Part shown: positions 1 through 6,946 of the stretch, piece by piece
Layout of the letters: each line of letters begins with the position of its first letter
How positions within the stretch are numbered: the first letter of the stretch is position 1
Assembly: GCA_016288295.1 (NCBI GenBank)
Contig: JAEEYV010000048.1
Coordinates: 1 to 32,596 of the forward strand
Source of the DNA: Alphaproteobacteria bacterium
Lineage (GTDB): Bacteria > Pseudomonadota > Alphaproteobacteria > RF32 > CAG-239
DNA length: 32,596 nt
Reading direction: 5' to 3'
Position numbers and translations under genes: made by a program
The notes under the pieces: generated by a model
The model's database searches: none
What the model was told of the DNA's origin: nothing
The model's input: only the letters and a program-made list of their open reading frames with translations

Positions 1-1
1 A

Positions 2-166
2 AAAGTTAAGCAAATCGCCAGCCCAATCGGTCGTCCGGCAAAACAAAAAGCCATTCTTATCGGACTTGGCTTGAACAAAATGAACAAGGTTGTTGAGTTG
101 GAAGATACTGCGGCAATCAGAGGAATGGTTAATAAAATTCCTCATTTGGTTCAAATCGTAGATTAA
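2..166 (+). CDS. rpmD: 50S ribosomal protein L30 (partial, C-terminal part)
   Basis: The frame is open from the window edge to TAA and encodes 54 residues, including [23 protein letters not shown] and an end of [13 protein letters not shown]. This matches bacterial L30, a small protein of the large ribosomal subunit of about 60 residues, so only the first few residues lie outside the window. The open frame is missing from the ORF track because its start is cut off. It lies directly upstream of rplO, the standard rpmD-rplO order of the spc operon. Confidence 0.93.
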   Translation, partial: KVKQIASPIGRPAKQKAILIGLGLNKMNKVVELEDTAAIRGMVNKIPHLVQIVD

Positions 167-229
167 TAGTCAGGGCGGTGGTTTTGAGTTCAAGACCACC
201 AAGCCCGCTGAAAATGTTAGGTGAAGAAA

Positions 230-706
230 ATGAAACTTAATGAATTAAAAGACAACTATGGAGCAACCAAAAACCGCATTAGAGTTGGTCGTGGTATCGG
301 AAGTGGTAAAGGCAAAACTTCTAGCCATGGTCAAAAAGGTCAAAAAGCTCGCAGCGGTGTTGCTATCAATGGTTTTGAAGGTGGTCAAATGCCGATTTAC
401 CGCAGACTTCCAAAACGTGGTTTTAAAAATCCGTTTGCTAAACAGTTTGCTGTTGTAAATTTGGATACTTTGCAAACCGCAATTGATGCCGGAAAATTGA
501 AAGCCGATAAAGTTGATTTGGAAGCTTTGAGCAAGGCCGGTATTGTTAACAAGACGTATGATGGCGTTCGTTTGTTGGCACGCGGTGCAGTTACTACTGC
601 GGTTAACGTTTCAGTTAATTCTGCTTCTAAAGCTGCTGTTGCCGCTATTGAAAAAGCTGGTGGTAAAGTTAGCATTATTGCAGTTGAAAAAACTGAAACT
701 AAATAA
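230..706 (+). CDS. rplO: 50S ribosomal protein L15
   Basis: L15 is a late-assembly protein of the large ribosomal subunit. The N-terminus [20 protein letters not shown] and the Gly/Lys-rich block [20 protein letters not shown] are the family hallmark, and [18 protein letters not shown] is also typical. I chose ATG 230 over the GTG at 221 because AGGTGAAG (219-226) is a good ribosome-binding site for 230 and because L15 proteins begin with M-(K/R)-L. The product is 158 aa, the usual size. The gene sits between rpmD and secY as in most bacteria, but here a strong terminator follows it. Confidence 0.97.
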   Translation: MKLNELKDNYGATKNRIRVGRGIGSGKGKTSSHGQKGQKARSGVAINGFEGGQMPIYRRLPKRGFKNPFAKQFAVVNLDTLQTAIDAGKLKADKVDLEALSKAGIVNKTYDGVRLLARGAVTTAVNVSVNSASKAAVAAIEKAGGKVSIIAVEKTETK

Positions 707-727
707 GAACTACAAAAAAGTTTTTTC

Positions 728-763
728 AAAAAAGGGTATGGGAATTTCCATATCCTTTTTTTG
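728..763 (+). terminator. Rho-independent terminator after rplO
   Basis: An A-tract, then GGGTATGG, a six-base loop, CCATATCC and a T-tract form a stem of about 14 bp with one G-T wobble, followed by Ts. It lies 22 bases after the rplO stop and separates rplO from secY, which are normally cotranscribed. Confidence 0.85.
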
Positions 764-799
764 TGCAACAATAAGTAAAATTATATTTCATGTTTTTTT

Positions 800-848
800 A
801 ATTTGAAGGTTCCTTGAATTTTTCGACAGGTTGAAAAATAGAAATGAC
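800..848 (+). repeat. Dispersed hairpin repeat, diverged copy 1
   Basis: About 49 bp that align with the two identical 51-bp repeats at 11016-11066 and 11590-11640, with shared ends TTTGAAG and ATGAC. The central inverted repeat TTTTTCGA / TTGAAAAA keeps the hairpin although its bases differ from those of the other copies (TTTTTGCC / GGCAAAAA). It lies between genes, after the rplO terminator. Confidence 0.7.
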
Positions 849-961
849 AGGTTGGGTAAATTTTGAAGACAGCTTGCTCAATAGGTTTACTCTTTTGGGG
901 AATGTTGGTTTATTTTTGAGGGAAGTTTTGATGATAAAAATTGAGGATAAAGAGAATTTTG

Positions 962-989
962 TTGCAAAAAATTAATTTTTGTGTATTAG
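962..989 (+). promoter_or_regulatory. Probable sigma70 promoter for secY-adk
   Basis: TTGCAA and TATTAG are separated by 16 bases, about 65 bases before the secY start. A small hairpin, TGGGC-loop-GCCCA (1003-1019), lies in the predicted leader. The upstream terminator makes a separate secY promoter necessary. Confidence 0.5.
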
Positions 990-1053
990 ATTGTTCTCCA
1001 AATGGGCTGTTCGCGCCCAGAATCACGTATTTTAAAATTATAAGGAAATAAAA

Positions 1054-2409
1054 ATGGTATCACTTGCAGAAAAAATGGCTGCTAATCTTGATATGTCGGC
1101 CTTTAGTAAAGCTGAAGAACTTAAGAAAAGATTGTGGTTTACAATTTTAGCTCTAATCGTTTTTCGTTTGGGAACTTTTATCCCATTGCCGGGCATTGAT
1201 CCACATATCTTGGCAGAGATTTTTGATAAAAATTCTAATGGTATTTTGGGTATGTTCAATATGTTTGCCGGTGGTGCGTTGGCTCGTATGACGATTTTTG
1301 CTTTGAACATTATGCCGTACATTTCAGCTTCGATTATATTGCAATTGGGACAGTCAATTATTCCGTCTTTGTCAGCGTTGAAGAAAGAAGGCGAAGCCGG
1401 ACACCGCAAGATGGTACACTATACAAAGGTTTTGACAGTATTTATTACAATTATTCAAGGTTATGGTATTGCTGTAGGTCTTGAGGGTATGACCGGCGGG
1501 TCAAATATGTCAGCCGTTGTTATGCCGGGCTTTGTATTCAGATTTACAACCGTTGTTTCTTTGGTTGGCGGTACAATGTTTATTGTTTGGTTGGGTGACC
1601 AAATTACATCACGTGGTGTCGGTAATGGATCGTCATTAATCATTACGGTTGGTATTATTGCAAATATTCCGAGTGCTTTGGCTCAAACTTTTGAATTGGG
1701 ACGTGTCGGTTCAATGTCAATTTGGTTGATTTTGATGTTGATGGTTATGGTCTTGGCTTTGGTGTATATCATTGTTTTTGTAGAGAGAGCTCAAAGAAAA
1801 ATCGTTATTCAATATCCAAAGCGCCAGATCGGTATGAAAATGACTTCGGCAGAAAGTTCTCATTTGCCGTTGAAGATTAACCCGACCGGCGTTATTCCCC
1901 CGATTTTTGCAAGTTCATTGTTGTTGTTACCGATTACAATCGCAAACTTTTCGGCAAACAACGGACCTTCTTGGGTACAAACTTTGAGTCGCCTGCTCGG
2001 TCATGGTCAGCCACTGTATTTGGCTTTGTATGCATCATTGATTGTTTTCTTTGCATTTTTCTACACGGCGGTTGTGTTTAATCCGGTTGATACTGCAGAT
2101 AATTTGAAAAAGCACGGAGGTTTTATTGCCGGTATTCGTCCGGGTAAAAATACGGCTGAGTATCTTGATTATGTTATTACAAGATTGACGGTATTGGGTG
2201 CTTTTTATTTGACGGCTTTGTGTATTTTGCCGGAAGTGCTGATTGCAAAATTGTCAGTGCCTTTTGTGTTGGGCGGAACAACTTTGTTAATCGTGGTACA
2301 AGTTACAATGGACTTTGTGACTCAAGTTCAAACACATCTTATTGCATATCAGTATGAGGGATTGCTCAAAAAAGCTGCTTTTGTTAATAAGAAAGGCAAA
2401 AGAAAATAA
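1054..2409 (+). CDS. secY: Protein translocase subunit SecY
   Basis: SecY is the channel-forming subunit of the SecYEG translocon in the inner membrane. It exports unfolded secretory proteins and inserts membrane proteins. The 451-aa product has about ten hydrophobic segments, the N-terminal signature RLGTFIPLPGID, the plug-region pattern LGMFNMFAGGAL, and the conserved cytoplasmic loop ERAQRKIVIQYPKRQ. Length is normal. AAGGAAAT just upstream is the ribosome-binding site. The stop overlaps the adk start in TAATG, so adk is probably translationally coupled. The secY-adk pairing is usual in alphaproteobacteria and enterics. Confidence 0.98.
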   Translation: MVSLAEKMAANLDMSAFSKAEELKKRLWFTILALIVFRLGTFIPLPGIDPHILAEIFDKNSNGILGMFNMFAGGALARMTIFALNIMPYISASIILQLGQSIIPSLSALKKEGEAGHRKMVHYTKVLTVFITIIQGYGIAVGLEGMTGGSNMSAVVMPGFVFRFTTVVSLVGGTMFIVWLGDQITSRGVGNGSSLIITVGIIANIPSALAQTFELGRVGSMSIWLILMLMVMVLALVYIIVFVERAQRKIVIQYPKRQIGMKMTSAESSHLPLKINPTGVIPPIFASSLLLLPITIANFSANNGPSWVQTLSRLLGHGQPLYLALYASLIVFFAFFYTAVVFNPVDTADNLKKHGGFIAGIRPGKNTAEYLDYVITRLTVLGAFYLTALCILPEVLIAKLSVPFVLGGTTLLIVVQVTMDFVTQVQTHLIAYQYEGLLKKAAFVNKKGKRK

Positions 2410-3080
2410 TGTTTGTTGGTCATAAAAACGGGATGCATTTGGTTATTACCGGTGCTCCCGGAACCGGTAAAGGAACGCAGGCCGGAGTTTTGAAACGTAA
2501 GTACGGAATCTGCCATCTGTCTGCCGGAGATATGTTGCGTGAAGAAATTAGAAAAGGTACATCTGTCGGTAAAAAACTGGAACCGTTGTTGGCTAAAGGC
2601 AGTTTTGCTCCTGATGATTTGATTATTGAGATGGTTTCTAACCGAATCGATGAAAAAGATTGCAAACAAGGTTTTATTCTGGACGGTTTTCCTCGTACAA
2701 TAAATCAGGCCGGCGCATTGGATAATATGTTAGAGGAAAAAGGTATAAAACTTAATGCGGTACTGGAGATTATGGTACCGGATAATGTTATTATTGAAAG
2801 AATCCTGGGGCGCTATACTTGTGCAACATGCGGAGAAAGTTACAGCGATAAATTTCATAAACCTCGCGTGGCGGGAGTGTGTGATATTTGTGGTGGAAAG
2901 AAGTTTTCTAAGAGACTCGATGATACAAAAGAAACAGTAGAAAAAAGGTTGAAAAAGTATCGCGAACTTACATATCCGACAATAACTTATTATAAAAATG
3001 AAGGGATTTTGCGCGGTGTTGACGGAAACGGAGCCGTTGATGTGGTCGCAAAGAGAATTGACAGCCTTTTGGAAAAATGA
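2409..3080 (+). CDS. adk: Adenylate kinase with Cys4 zinc-type LID
   Basis: The enzyme catalyses ATP + AMP to 2 ADP in the cytoplasm. The P-loop GAPGTGKGTQ, the AMP-binding region (LSAGDMLREEI, LDGFPRT) and the LID domain are all present. The LID carries Cys138-X2-Cys141 and Cys158-X2-Cys161, a tetracysteine arrangement that binds structural zinc in known adenylate kinases. Many Gram-negative homologues lack these cysteines. The ATG at 2409 overlaps the secY stop by one base. An alternative start at 2433 (MHLVITGAPG) fits the usual N-terminus better but has no clear ribosome-binding site. Normal core length. Confidence 0.97.
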   Translation: MFVGHKNGMHLVITGAPGTGKGTQAGVLKRKYGICHLSAGDMLREEIRKGTSVGKKLEPLLAKGSFAPDDLIIEMVSNRIDEKDCKQGFILDGFPRTINQAGALDNMLEEKGIKLNAVLEIMVPDNVIIERILGRYTCATCGESYSDKFHKPRVAGVCDICGGKKFSKRLDDTKETVEKRLKKYRELTYPTITYYKNEGILRGVDGNGAVDVVAKRIDSLLEK

Positions 3081-3110
3081 AAAATTTTAACGAAAGCATA
3101 AAGTTAAGGG

Positions 3111-3138
3111 TTGACACGAACAAATATTAGCATATAAT
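3111..3138 (+). promoter_or_regulatory. Consensus sigma70 promoter for rpsM-rpsK-rpoA
   Basis: Perfect TTGACA and perfect TATAAT separated by 16 bases. The predicted start is about 60 bases before rpsM. The leader contains the inverted repeat AAAAGT-loop-ACTTTT near 3152-3172. This is the strongest promoter match in the window, as expected for ribosomal and RNA polymerase genes. Confidence 0.88.
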
Positions 3139-3203
3139 CCGCTTAATTTTGAAAAGTGGTGATCAACTTTTTAATGTTAATTTTAAATAAATGGAGATGA
3201 AAT

Positions 3204-3572
3204 TTGGCTCGTATAGCTGGTGTAAATATTCCGACTGCCAAAAAAATTGAAATCGCTTTGACTTATATATTTGGTATCGGTAGAAAAAATGCTCAAGATA
3301 TTTGTGCAAAATCGGGAGTCAACCCAGATGCACGTGTTAGCGATATGTCTGAAGAAGATATCGCTAAAGTACGTGAAGTTATTGACCGCGACTACCTGGT
3401 TGAAGGTGAGTTGCGTCGTGAAGTTGGCGTTAACATCAAAAGACTTATGGATCTTGGATGTTATAGAGGTTTAAGGCATCGTAAAGGTTTGCCGGTACGT
3501 GGACAAAGTACAAAGCAAAATGCTCGTACCCGTAAAGGTAAACGTAAGACTGTTGCCAATAAGAAGAAATAG
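3204..3572 (+). CDS. rpsM: 30S ribosomal protein S13
   Basis: S13 sits in the head of the small ribosomal subunit and contacts the P-site tRNA and the subunit bridge. The protein starts [20 protein letters not shown] and ends in the basic tail [18 protein letters not shown], both typical. The start codon is TTG, supported by GGAGATGA seven bases upstream and by the conserved N-terminus. The two upstream ATGs (3191, 3197) are out of frame. The product is 122 aa, normal length. It is first in the rpsM-rpsK-rpoA unit behind a consensus promoter. Confidence 0.97.
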   Translation: MARIAGVNIPTAKKIEIALTYIFGIGRKNAQDICAKSGVNPDARVSDMSEEDIAKVREVIDRDYLVEGELRREVGVNIKRLMDLGCYRGLRHRKGLPVRGQSTKQNARTRKGKRKTVANKKK

Positions 3573-3589
3573 TAAGAGGTAGGTTCCCA

Positions 3590-3973
3590 ATGGCAAAAGC
3601 AACAACTAAGAAAAAAGAAAAGAAGAATATCACTGCCGGTGTAGCACATGTGAATTCTACTTTTAATAATACTCGTATTACAATTACTGACGCTCAAGGC
3701 AATACAGTTTCTTGGGCAACCGCAGGTGCGCAAGGCTTTAAAGGCTCTCGTAAGTCCACTCCTTATGCTGCACAGGTTGCCGCCGAAGATGCTGGTAAAA
3801 AAGCTATGGAATGCGGCGTAAAGACTCTTGAAGTTGAAGTTAAGGGTCCAGGATCTGGCCGTGAATCTGCCATCAGAGCTTTGCAGGTTGTCGGTTTTAC
3901 CATCACAACTATTCGTGATGTTACTCCGATTCCACATAACGGCTGCCGTTTGCGCAAACGTCGCCGCGTATAA
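3590..3973 (+). CDS. rpsK: 30S ribosomal protein S11
   Basis: S11 forms part of the small-subunit platform near the mRNA exit. The sequence has the family pattern [21 protein letters not shown], the central [12 protein letters not shown], and the C-terminus [17 protein letters not shown]. The 127-aa length is normal. AGAGGTAGG precedes the ATG. It follows rpsM by 17 bases and precedes rpoA by 88, so the three genes are presumably one transcript. Confidence 0.98.
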   Translation: MAKATTKKKEKKNITAGVAHVNSTFNNTRITITDAQGNTVSWATAGAQGFKGSRKSTPYAAQVAAEDAGKKAMECGVKTLEVEVKGPGSGRESAIRALQVVGFTITTIRDVTPIPHNGCRLRKRRRV

Positions 3974-4061
3974 TATATCTGGATAGTAGGGCTGCCTATC
4001 AGCCCTGCCGTCTTTTGATTTTCGTAAAATAGCATATGCACTAAAAAATGAGGGTATCCCA

Positions 4062-5072
4062 GTGATTCAAAAGAATTGGCAAGAACTTATTAAACCGACT
4101 AATTTAGAAGTTGTTCCCAGCGATGGCGGAAACAAGGCTAAAATAGTGGTAGAACCATTGGAGAGAGGCTTTGGTCTCACTCTTGGTAATGCATTGAGAC
4201 GAATCCTATTGTCTTCTTTGCAAGGCGGCGCTGTTACCGCCATTAAAATTGACGGTGTTTTGCATGAATTTTCAGTTATTCCCGGCGTTCGTGAAGATGT
4301 TACAGATATTGTGCTGAACGTTAAGTGTTTGGCGGTAGCAGTTCATAGCGAAGGATCTAAGACTATGACTTTGAAAGCTGAAGGTCCATGCGTCGTTACT
4401 GCGGCTATGATTGAAACCGGTCATGATGTTGAAATTATGAATCCGGATTTGGTTATTTGCAACCTTGATGCAGGCGCTAAAATCAATATGGAATTGTTTG
4501 TCGGCACAGGTAAAGGTTATGTTATGGCTAGTCATAATAAACCTTCAGATGCACCTATCGGCCTTATTCCGCTGGATACATTTTATTCTCCGGTTAAGAG
4601 AGTCGCTTACCGCGTTGATAATGCCCGTGTTGGTCAAGATACCGACTACGATAAACTGACTTTGGTTGTTGAAACCAACGGCGTGGTTACTCCGGAAGAT
4701 GCCGTAGCCTTTGCTGCTCGTATTTTGCAAGATCAGTTGAAGCCGTTTATTAATTTCGATGAGCCGGAAAGTGAAGTCGAAGCAGAGAAAGAAGAGTTAC
4801 CGTTCAACAAGAATTTGTTGAAGAAAGTTGAAGAACTTGAACTTTCTGTTCGTTCTGCTAACTGCTTGAAGAATGATAACATCGTTTATATCGGTGATCT
4901 GGTTCAAAAAACTGAGGCAGAAATGCTTCGTACTCCAAACTTTGGTCGTAAATCTTTGAATGAGATTAAGGAAGTGTTGGCTAAAATGGGAATCCATCTC
5001 GGTATGGAAACGCCAGGTTGGCCGCCAGAGAATATTGAGGAGTTGATTAAGAGGGTGGACGACCATTTCTAA
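4062..5072 (+). CDS. rpoA: DNA-directed RNA polymerase alpha subunit
   Basis: The alpha subunit dimerises to nucleate RNA polymerase assembly, and its C-terminal domain binds UP elements and activators. The start is GTG, giving [12 protein letters not shown], the N-terminus typical of alphaproteobacteria; GAGGG lies seven bases upstream. The N-terminal domain has [20 protein letters not shown]. The C-terminal domain has the helix-hairpin-helix segment [17 protein letters not shown] and [16 protein letters not shown]. The product is 336 aa, normal. It ends four bases before a long hairpin repeat. rplQ, its usual partner, does not follow directly because dtd lies between. Confidence 0.98.
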   Translation: MIQKNWQELIKPTNLEVVPSDGGNKAKIVVEPLERGFGLTLGNALRRILLSSLQGGAVTAIKIDGVLHEFSVIPGVREDVTDIVLNVKCLAVAVHSEGSKTMTLKAEGPCVVTAAMIETGHDVEIMNPDLVICNLDAGAKINMELFVGTGKGYVMASHNKPSDAPIGLIPLDTFYSPVKRVAYRVDNARVGQDTDYDKLTLVVETNGVVTPEDAVAFAARILQDQLKPFINFDEPESEVEAEKEELPFNKNLLKKVEELELSVRSANCLKNDNIVYIGDLVQKTEAEMLRTPNFGRKSLNEIKEVLAKMGIHLGMETPGWPPENIEELIKRVDDHF

Positions 5073-5075
5073 ATC

Positions 5076-5250
5076 AAAATGCAGATAACGGCTTATCTAA
5101 AGCCAAAATTGCAAAGAGAGAAAATTCATGTACTTCTATGTACACTAAAATTTTCTCTCTTTTTATTTTGGCTTTATCTAAACCATTCTTTGCATTTTGT
5201 GAGGGCAAAAGGTGTTTTTTATTATTTGCCTCGTTCTTCGAGTTTTTTCG
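5076..5250. repeat. Long-hairpin repeat element, copy 1 (after rpoA)
   Basis: Positions 5076-5198 fold into one 123-nt hairpin: outer stem AAAATGCA / TGCATTTT, middle stem TAAAGCCAAAAT / ATTTTGGCTTTA, inner stem AAAGAGAGAAAATT / AATTTTCTCTCTTT, and apical TGTAC / GTACA around a six-base loop. A 3' segment ending CGAGTTTTTTCG follows. A second copy lies at 15137-15306. Both sit between convergent genes, so the element may act as a two-way terminator. ORFs called across it are not credible. Confidence 0.85.
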
Positions 5251-5370
5251 ATATCGAGGAAAAAGAGAGAAATTTTCTCTCTTTTTATTTTGGCTTTATC
5301 TAAACCATTCTTTGCATTTTGTGAGGGCAAAAGGTGTTTTTTATTATTTGCTTCGTTCTCCGAGTTTTTT
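5148..5370. repeat. Tandem duplication of the element's 3' half
   Basis: The 101 bases at 5148-5248 recur at 5270-5370 with only two differences (both C/T), an offset of 122 bases. The junction creates a new inverted repeat, AAAAAGAGAGAAA / TTTTCTCTCTTTTT, near 5260-5286, which could itself terminate transcription from either side. The second copy ends next to the dtd stop codon. Confidence 0.9.
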
Positions 5371-5806
5371 AGCGTTCTAGAATAAATGTGACCGGACCAT
5401 CGTTAGTTAAACTTACCTGCATATCGGTTTGAAAAATTCCGTTTTCGGTCGGGACGCCATGGTTTTTGAGTTGAGCGGAAAAATATTCGTATAAGGGTTT
5501 GGCTTCTTCAGGATGGGCGGCATTATCGAATCCGGGGCGGTTGCCCTGGGTACAGTCGCCGGCGAGTGTAAATTGAGAAATAACAAGGGCAGATCCCTTA
5601 ATATCTTTAACAGAAAGGTTCATTTTGCCCTGTTTGTCTTCAAATATACGTAAGTTTGAGGCTTTGCGAGCAAGATAATCAGCCTGTTGTTTTGTGTCAC
5701 CTTTGACAATGCCAATAAAAATGAGTAGCCCTTGTTTGATTTGTCCGACGAGTTCGTTGTTGACGGTAACAGAGGCATTTTTGACACGTTGCAACAGTAG
5801 TTTCAT
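5369..5806 (-). CDS. dtd: D-aminoacyl-tRNA deacylase
   Basis: Dtd hydrolyses D-amino acids from mischarged tRNAs (and glycine from tRNA-Ala), a chiral proofreading step in the cytoplasm. The 145-aa product has the start MKLLLQRVKNASVTVNNE, the catalytic SQFTL motif and the C-terminal NDGPVTFILE, all family features at normal length. The region usually written GxFGA reads GIFQTD here. AAGGAG precedes the ATG. It is transcribed against its neighbours and separates rpoA from rplQ, an unusual location. Confidence 0.95.
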   Translation of the reverse strand: MKLLLQRVKNASVTVNNELVGQIKQGLLIFIGIVKGDTKQQADYLARKASNLRIFEDKQGKMNLSVKDIKGSALVISQFTLAGDCTQGNRPGFDNAAHPEEAKPLYEYFSAQLKNHGVPTENGIFQTDMQVSLTNDGPVTFILER

Positions 5807-5866
5807 GGCTTTTCTCCTTATGCTTAAGAGTGGCGGAGATTGGTTAAAATATTGTTATAAAAATGC

Positions 5867-5895
5867 TTGCAAATGTAAAAAATATTATATATATT
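5867..5895 (+). promoter_or_regulatory. Probable promoter for rplQ
   Basis: TTGCAA and TATATT are separated by 17 bases. The leader is about 110 nt and includes a small inverted repeat, ATCGG-loop-CCGAT, near 5912-5930. Because dtd interrupts the usual rpoA-rplQ transcript, rplQ needs its own promoter. Confidence 0.5.
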
Positions 5896-6010
5896 GCGTT
5901 TACGTCTTGAGGAATCGGGCGTAAAACCGATATGTATGAAGGTAGTATCGGTACGGAATGATCCGCTTTGCCAGTCAAAGCACAACAATGTAAAATGAAA
6001 GGAAAATGCC

Positions 6011-6616
6011 ATGAGACATGGTGATGCACATAGAAAATTTAATATGCCGACCAGCCAGAGAAGAGCTTTGTTCTCTAACCTTACCTGCGCTTTGTTGACA
6101 CATGAACAAATCAAAATTACTTTGCCACGTGCAAAAGAATTGAGAACATTTGCCGATAACATGATTACTTTTGGTAAAAAAGGTGATTTAAACAGCCGTC
6201 GTTTGGCGTTGGCCTTTTTGCGTGATGAAGAAGTTGTTGCAAAATTGTTTTCAACCTTGGCAGAGCGTTACAAAGACCGCAACGGTGGTTATACTCGCGT
6301 TTTGAAAGCTGGTATTCGTTATGGCGATGCTGCTCCGATGGCTATTGTTGAGTTGGTCGACAGAGATGTTAAGGCTAAAGGCGCTAAAGATTTGGCTCGT
6401 GTAGCTGCTGAAAAGGCTGCCGCTGAAGCTCAAGAAAAAGCTGCTGAAGAAGAAGCTAAAAAAGCTGAGAAAAAGGCCGAAAAGAAAGCAGAAAAGAAAC
6501 CTGCTGAAGCAAAAACCGAGAAACCGGCTGCTAAAAAAACAGCTGAAAAGAAACCTGCAGAGAAAAAAGCCAAAGCTCCGGCCAAAGCTAAGAAAACAAC
6601 CAAAACTGCCGAATAA
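6011..6616 (+). CDS. rplQ: 50S ribosomal protein L17 with long charged tail
   Basis: L17 is a large-subunit protein near the tunnel exit. Residues 1-125 match the family: [20 protein letters not shown], the [17 protein letters not shown] region, and [28 protein letters not shown]. After about residue 130 comes a tail of roughly 70 residues made almost wholly of Ala, Lys and Glu (repeated AEKK units), giving 201 aa against about 127 in E. coli. AAAGGAAA precedes the ATG. A strong terminator follows. The tail may be disordered and RNA-binding, which is inference. Confidence 0.96.
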   Translation: MRHGDAHRKFNMPTSQRRALFSNLTCALLTHEQIKITLPRAKELRTFADNMITFGKKGDLNSRRLALAFLRDEEVVAKLFSTLAERYKDRNGGYTRVLKAGIRYGDAAPMAIVELVDRDVKAKGAKDLARVAAEKAAAEAQEKAAEEEAKKAEKKAEKKAEKKPAEAKTEKPAAKKTAEKKPAEKKAKAPAKAKKTTKTAE

Positions 6617-6638
6617 TTCAGTAGATTTTGAAAAACTT

Positions 6639-6672
6639 AAAGGACGACTTCTTGCAGAAGCCGTCCTTTTTT
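6639..6672 (+). terminator. Rho-independent terminator after rplQ
   Basis: AAAGGACG-A-CTTCT, a three-base loop, then AGAAG-C-CGTCCTTTTTT: a 13-bp stem with one A-C mismatch, running into Ts, 23 bases after the rplQ stop. Confidence 0.92.
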
Positions 6673-6946
6673 AGTTGATTAGAGAAACATATTTATCATA
6701 AAAAATCTTTAAAACTATTGTTTTATTAATGACATTTTAAAAAATGGCTGATAACATTGCTCCGAAGACGAGGCAGTGTGGATTAATTGCTGTTTGGTAG
6801 GTATGTTAGGGTTTTGCAATTACGACTCCGCCGTTATATGTCATAAAGAGTCTACCGGACTATAAACGGAACAGTTTTTACTAATTATTATCTACAGTTT
6901 TTATAGAAATCTTATTATAAACTTTTTTTAAAAAATCATAAAAAAT
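6673..6946. other. AT-rich spacer at the left edge of the accessory island
   Basis: I see no gene here. It contains two copies of ACAGTTTTTA (6871-6880, 6894-6903) and an inverted repeat GACTC / GAGTC upstream of them. No ribosome-binding site or clear sigma70 promoter precedes the lipoprotein gene that follows. Confidence 0.5.

Noticed and set aside
5079-5380. ORFs 5079-5303 and 5138-5380 (+) as small proteins
   Set aside because: They lie wholly in the long-hairpin repeat and its tandem copy. The repeated FLFWLYLNHSLHFVRAKG is a by-product of the duplicated DNA, and no convincing ribosome-binding site is present.
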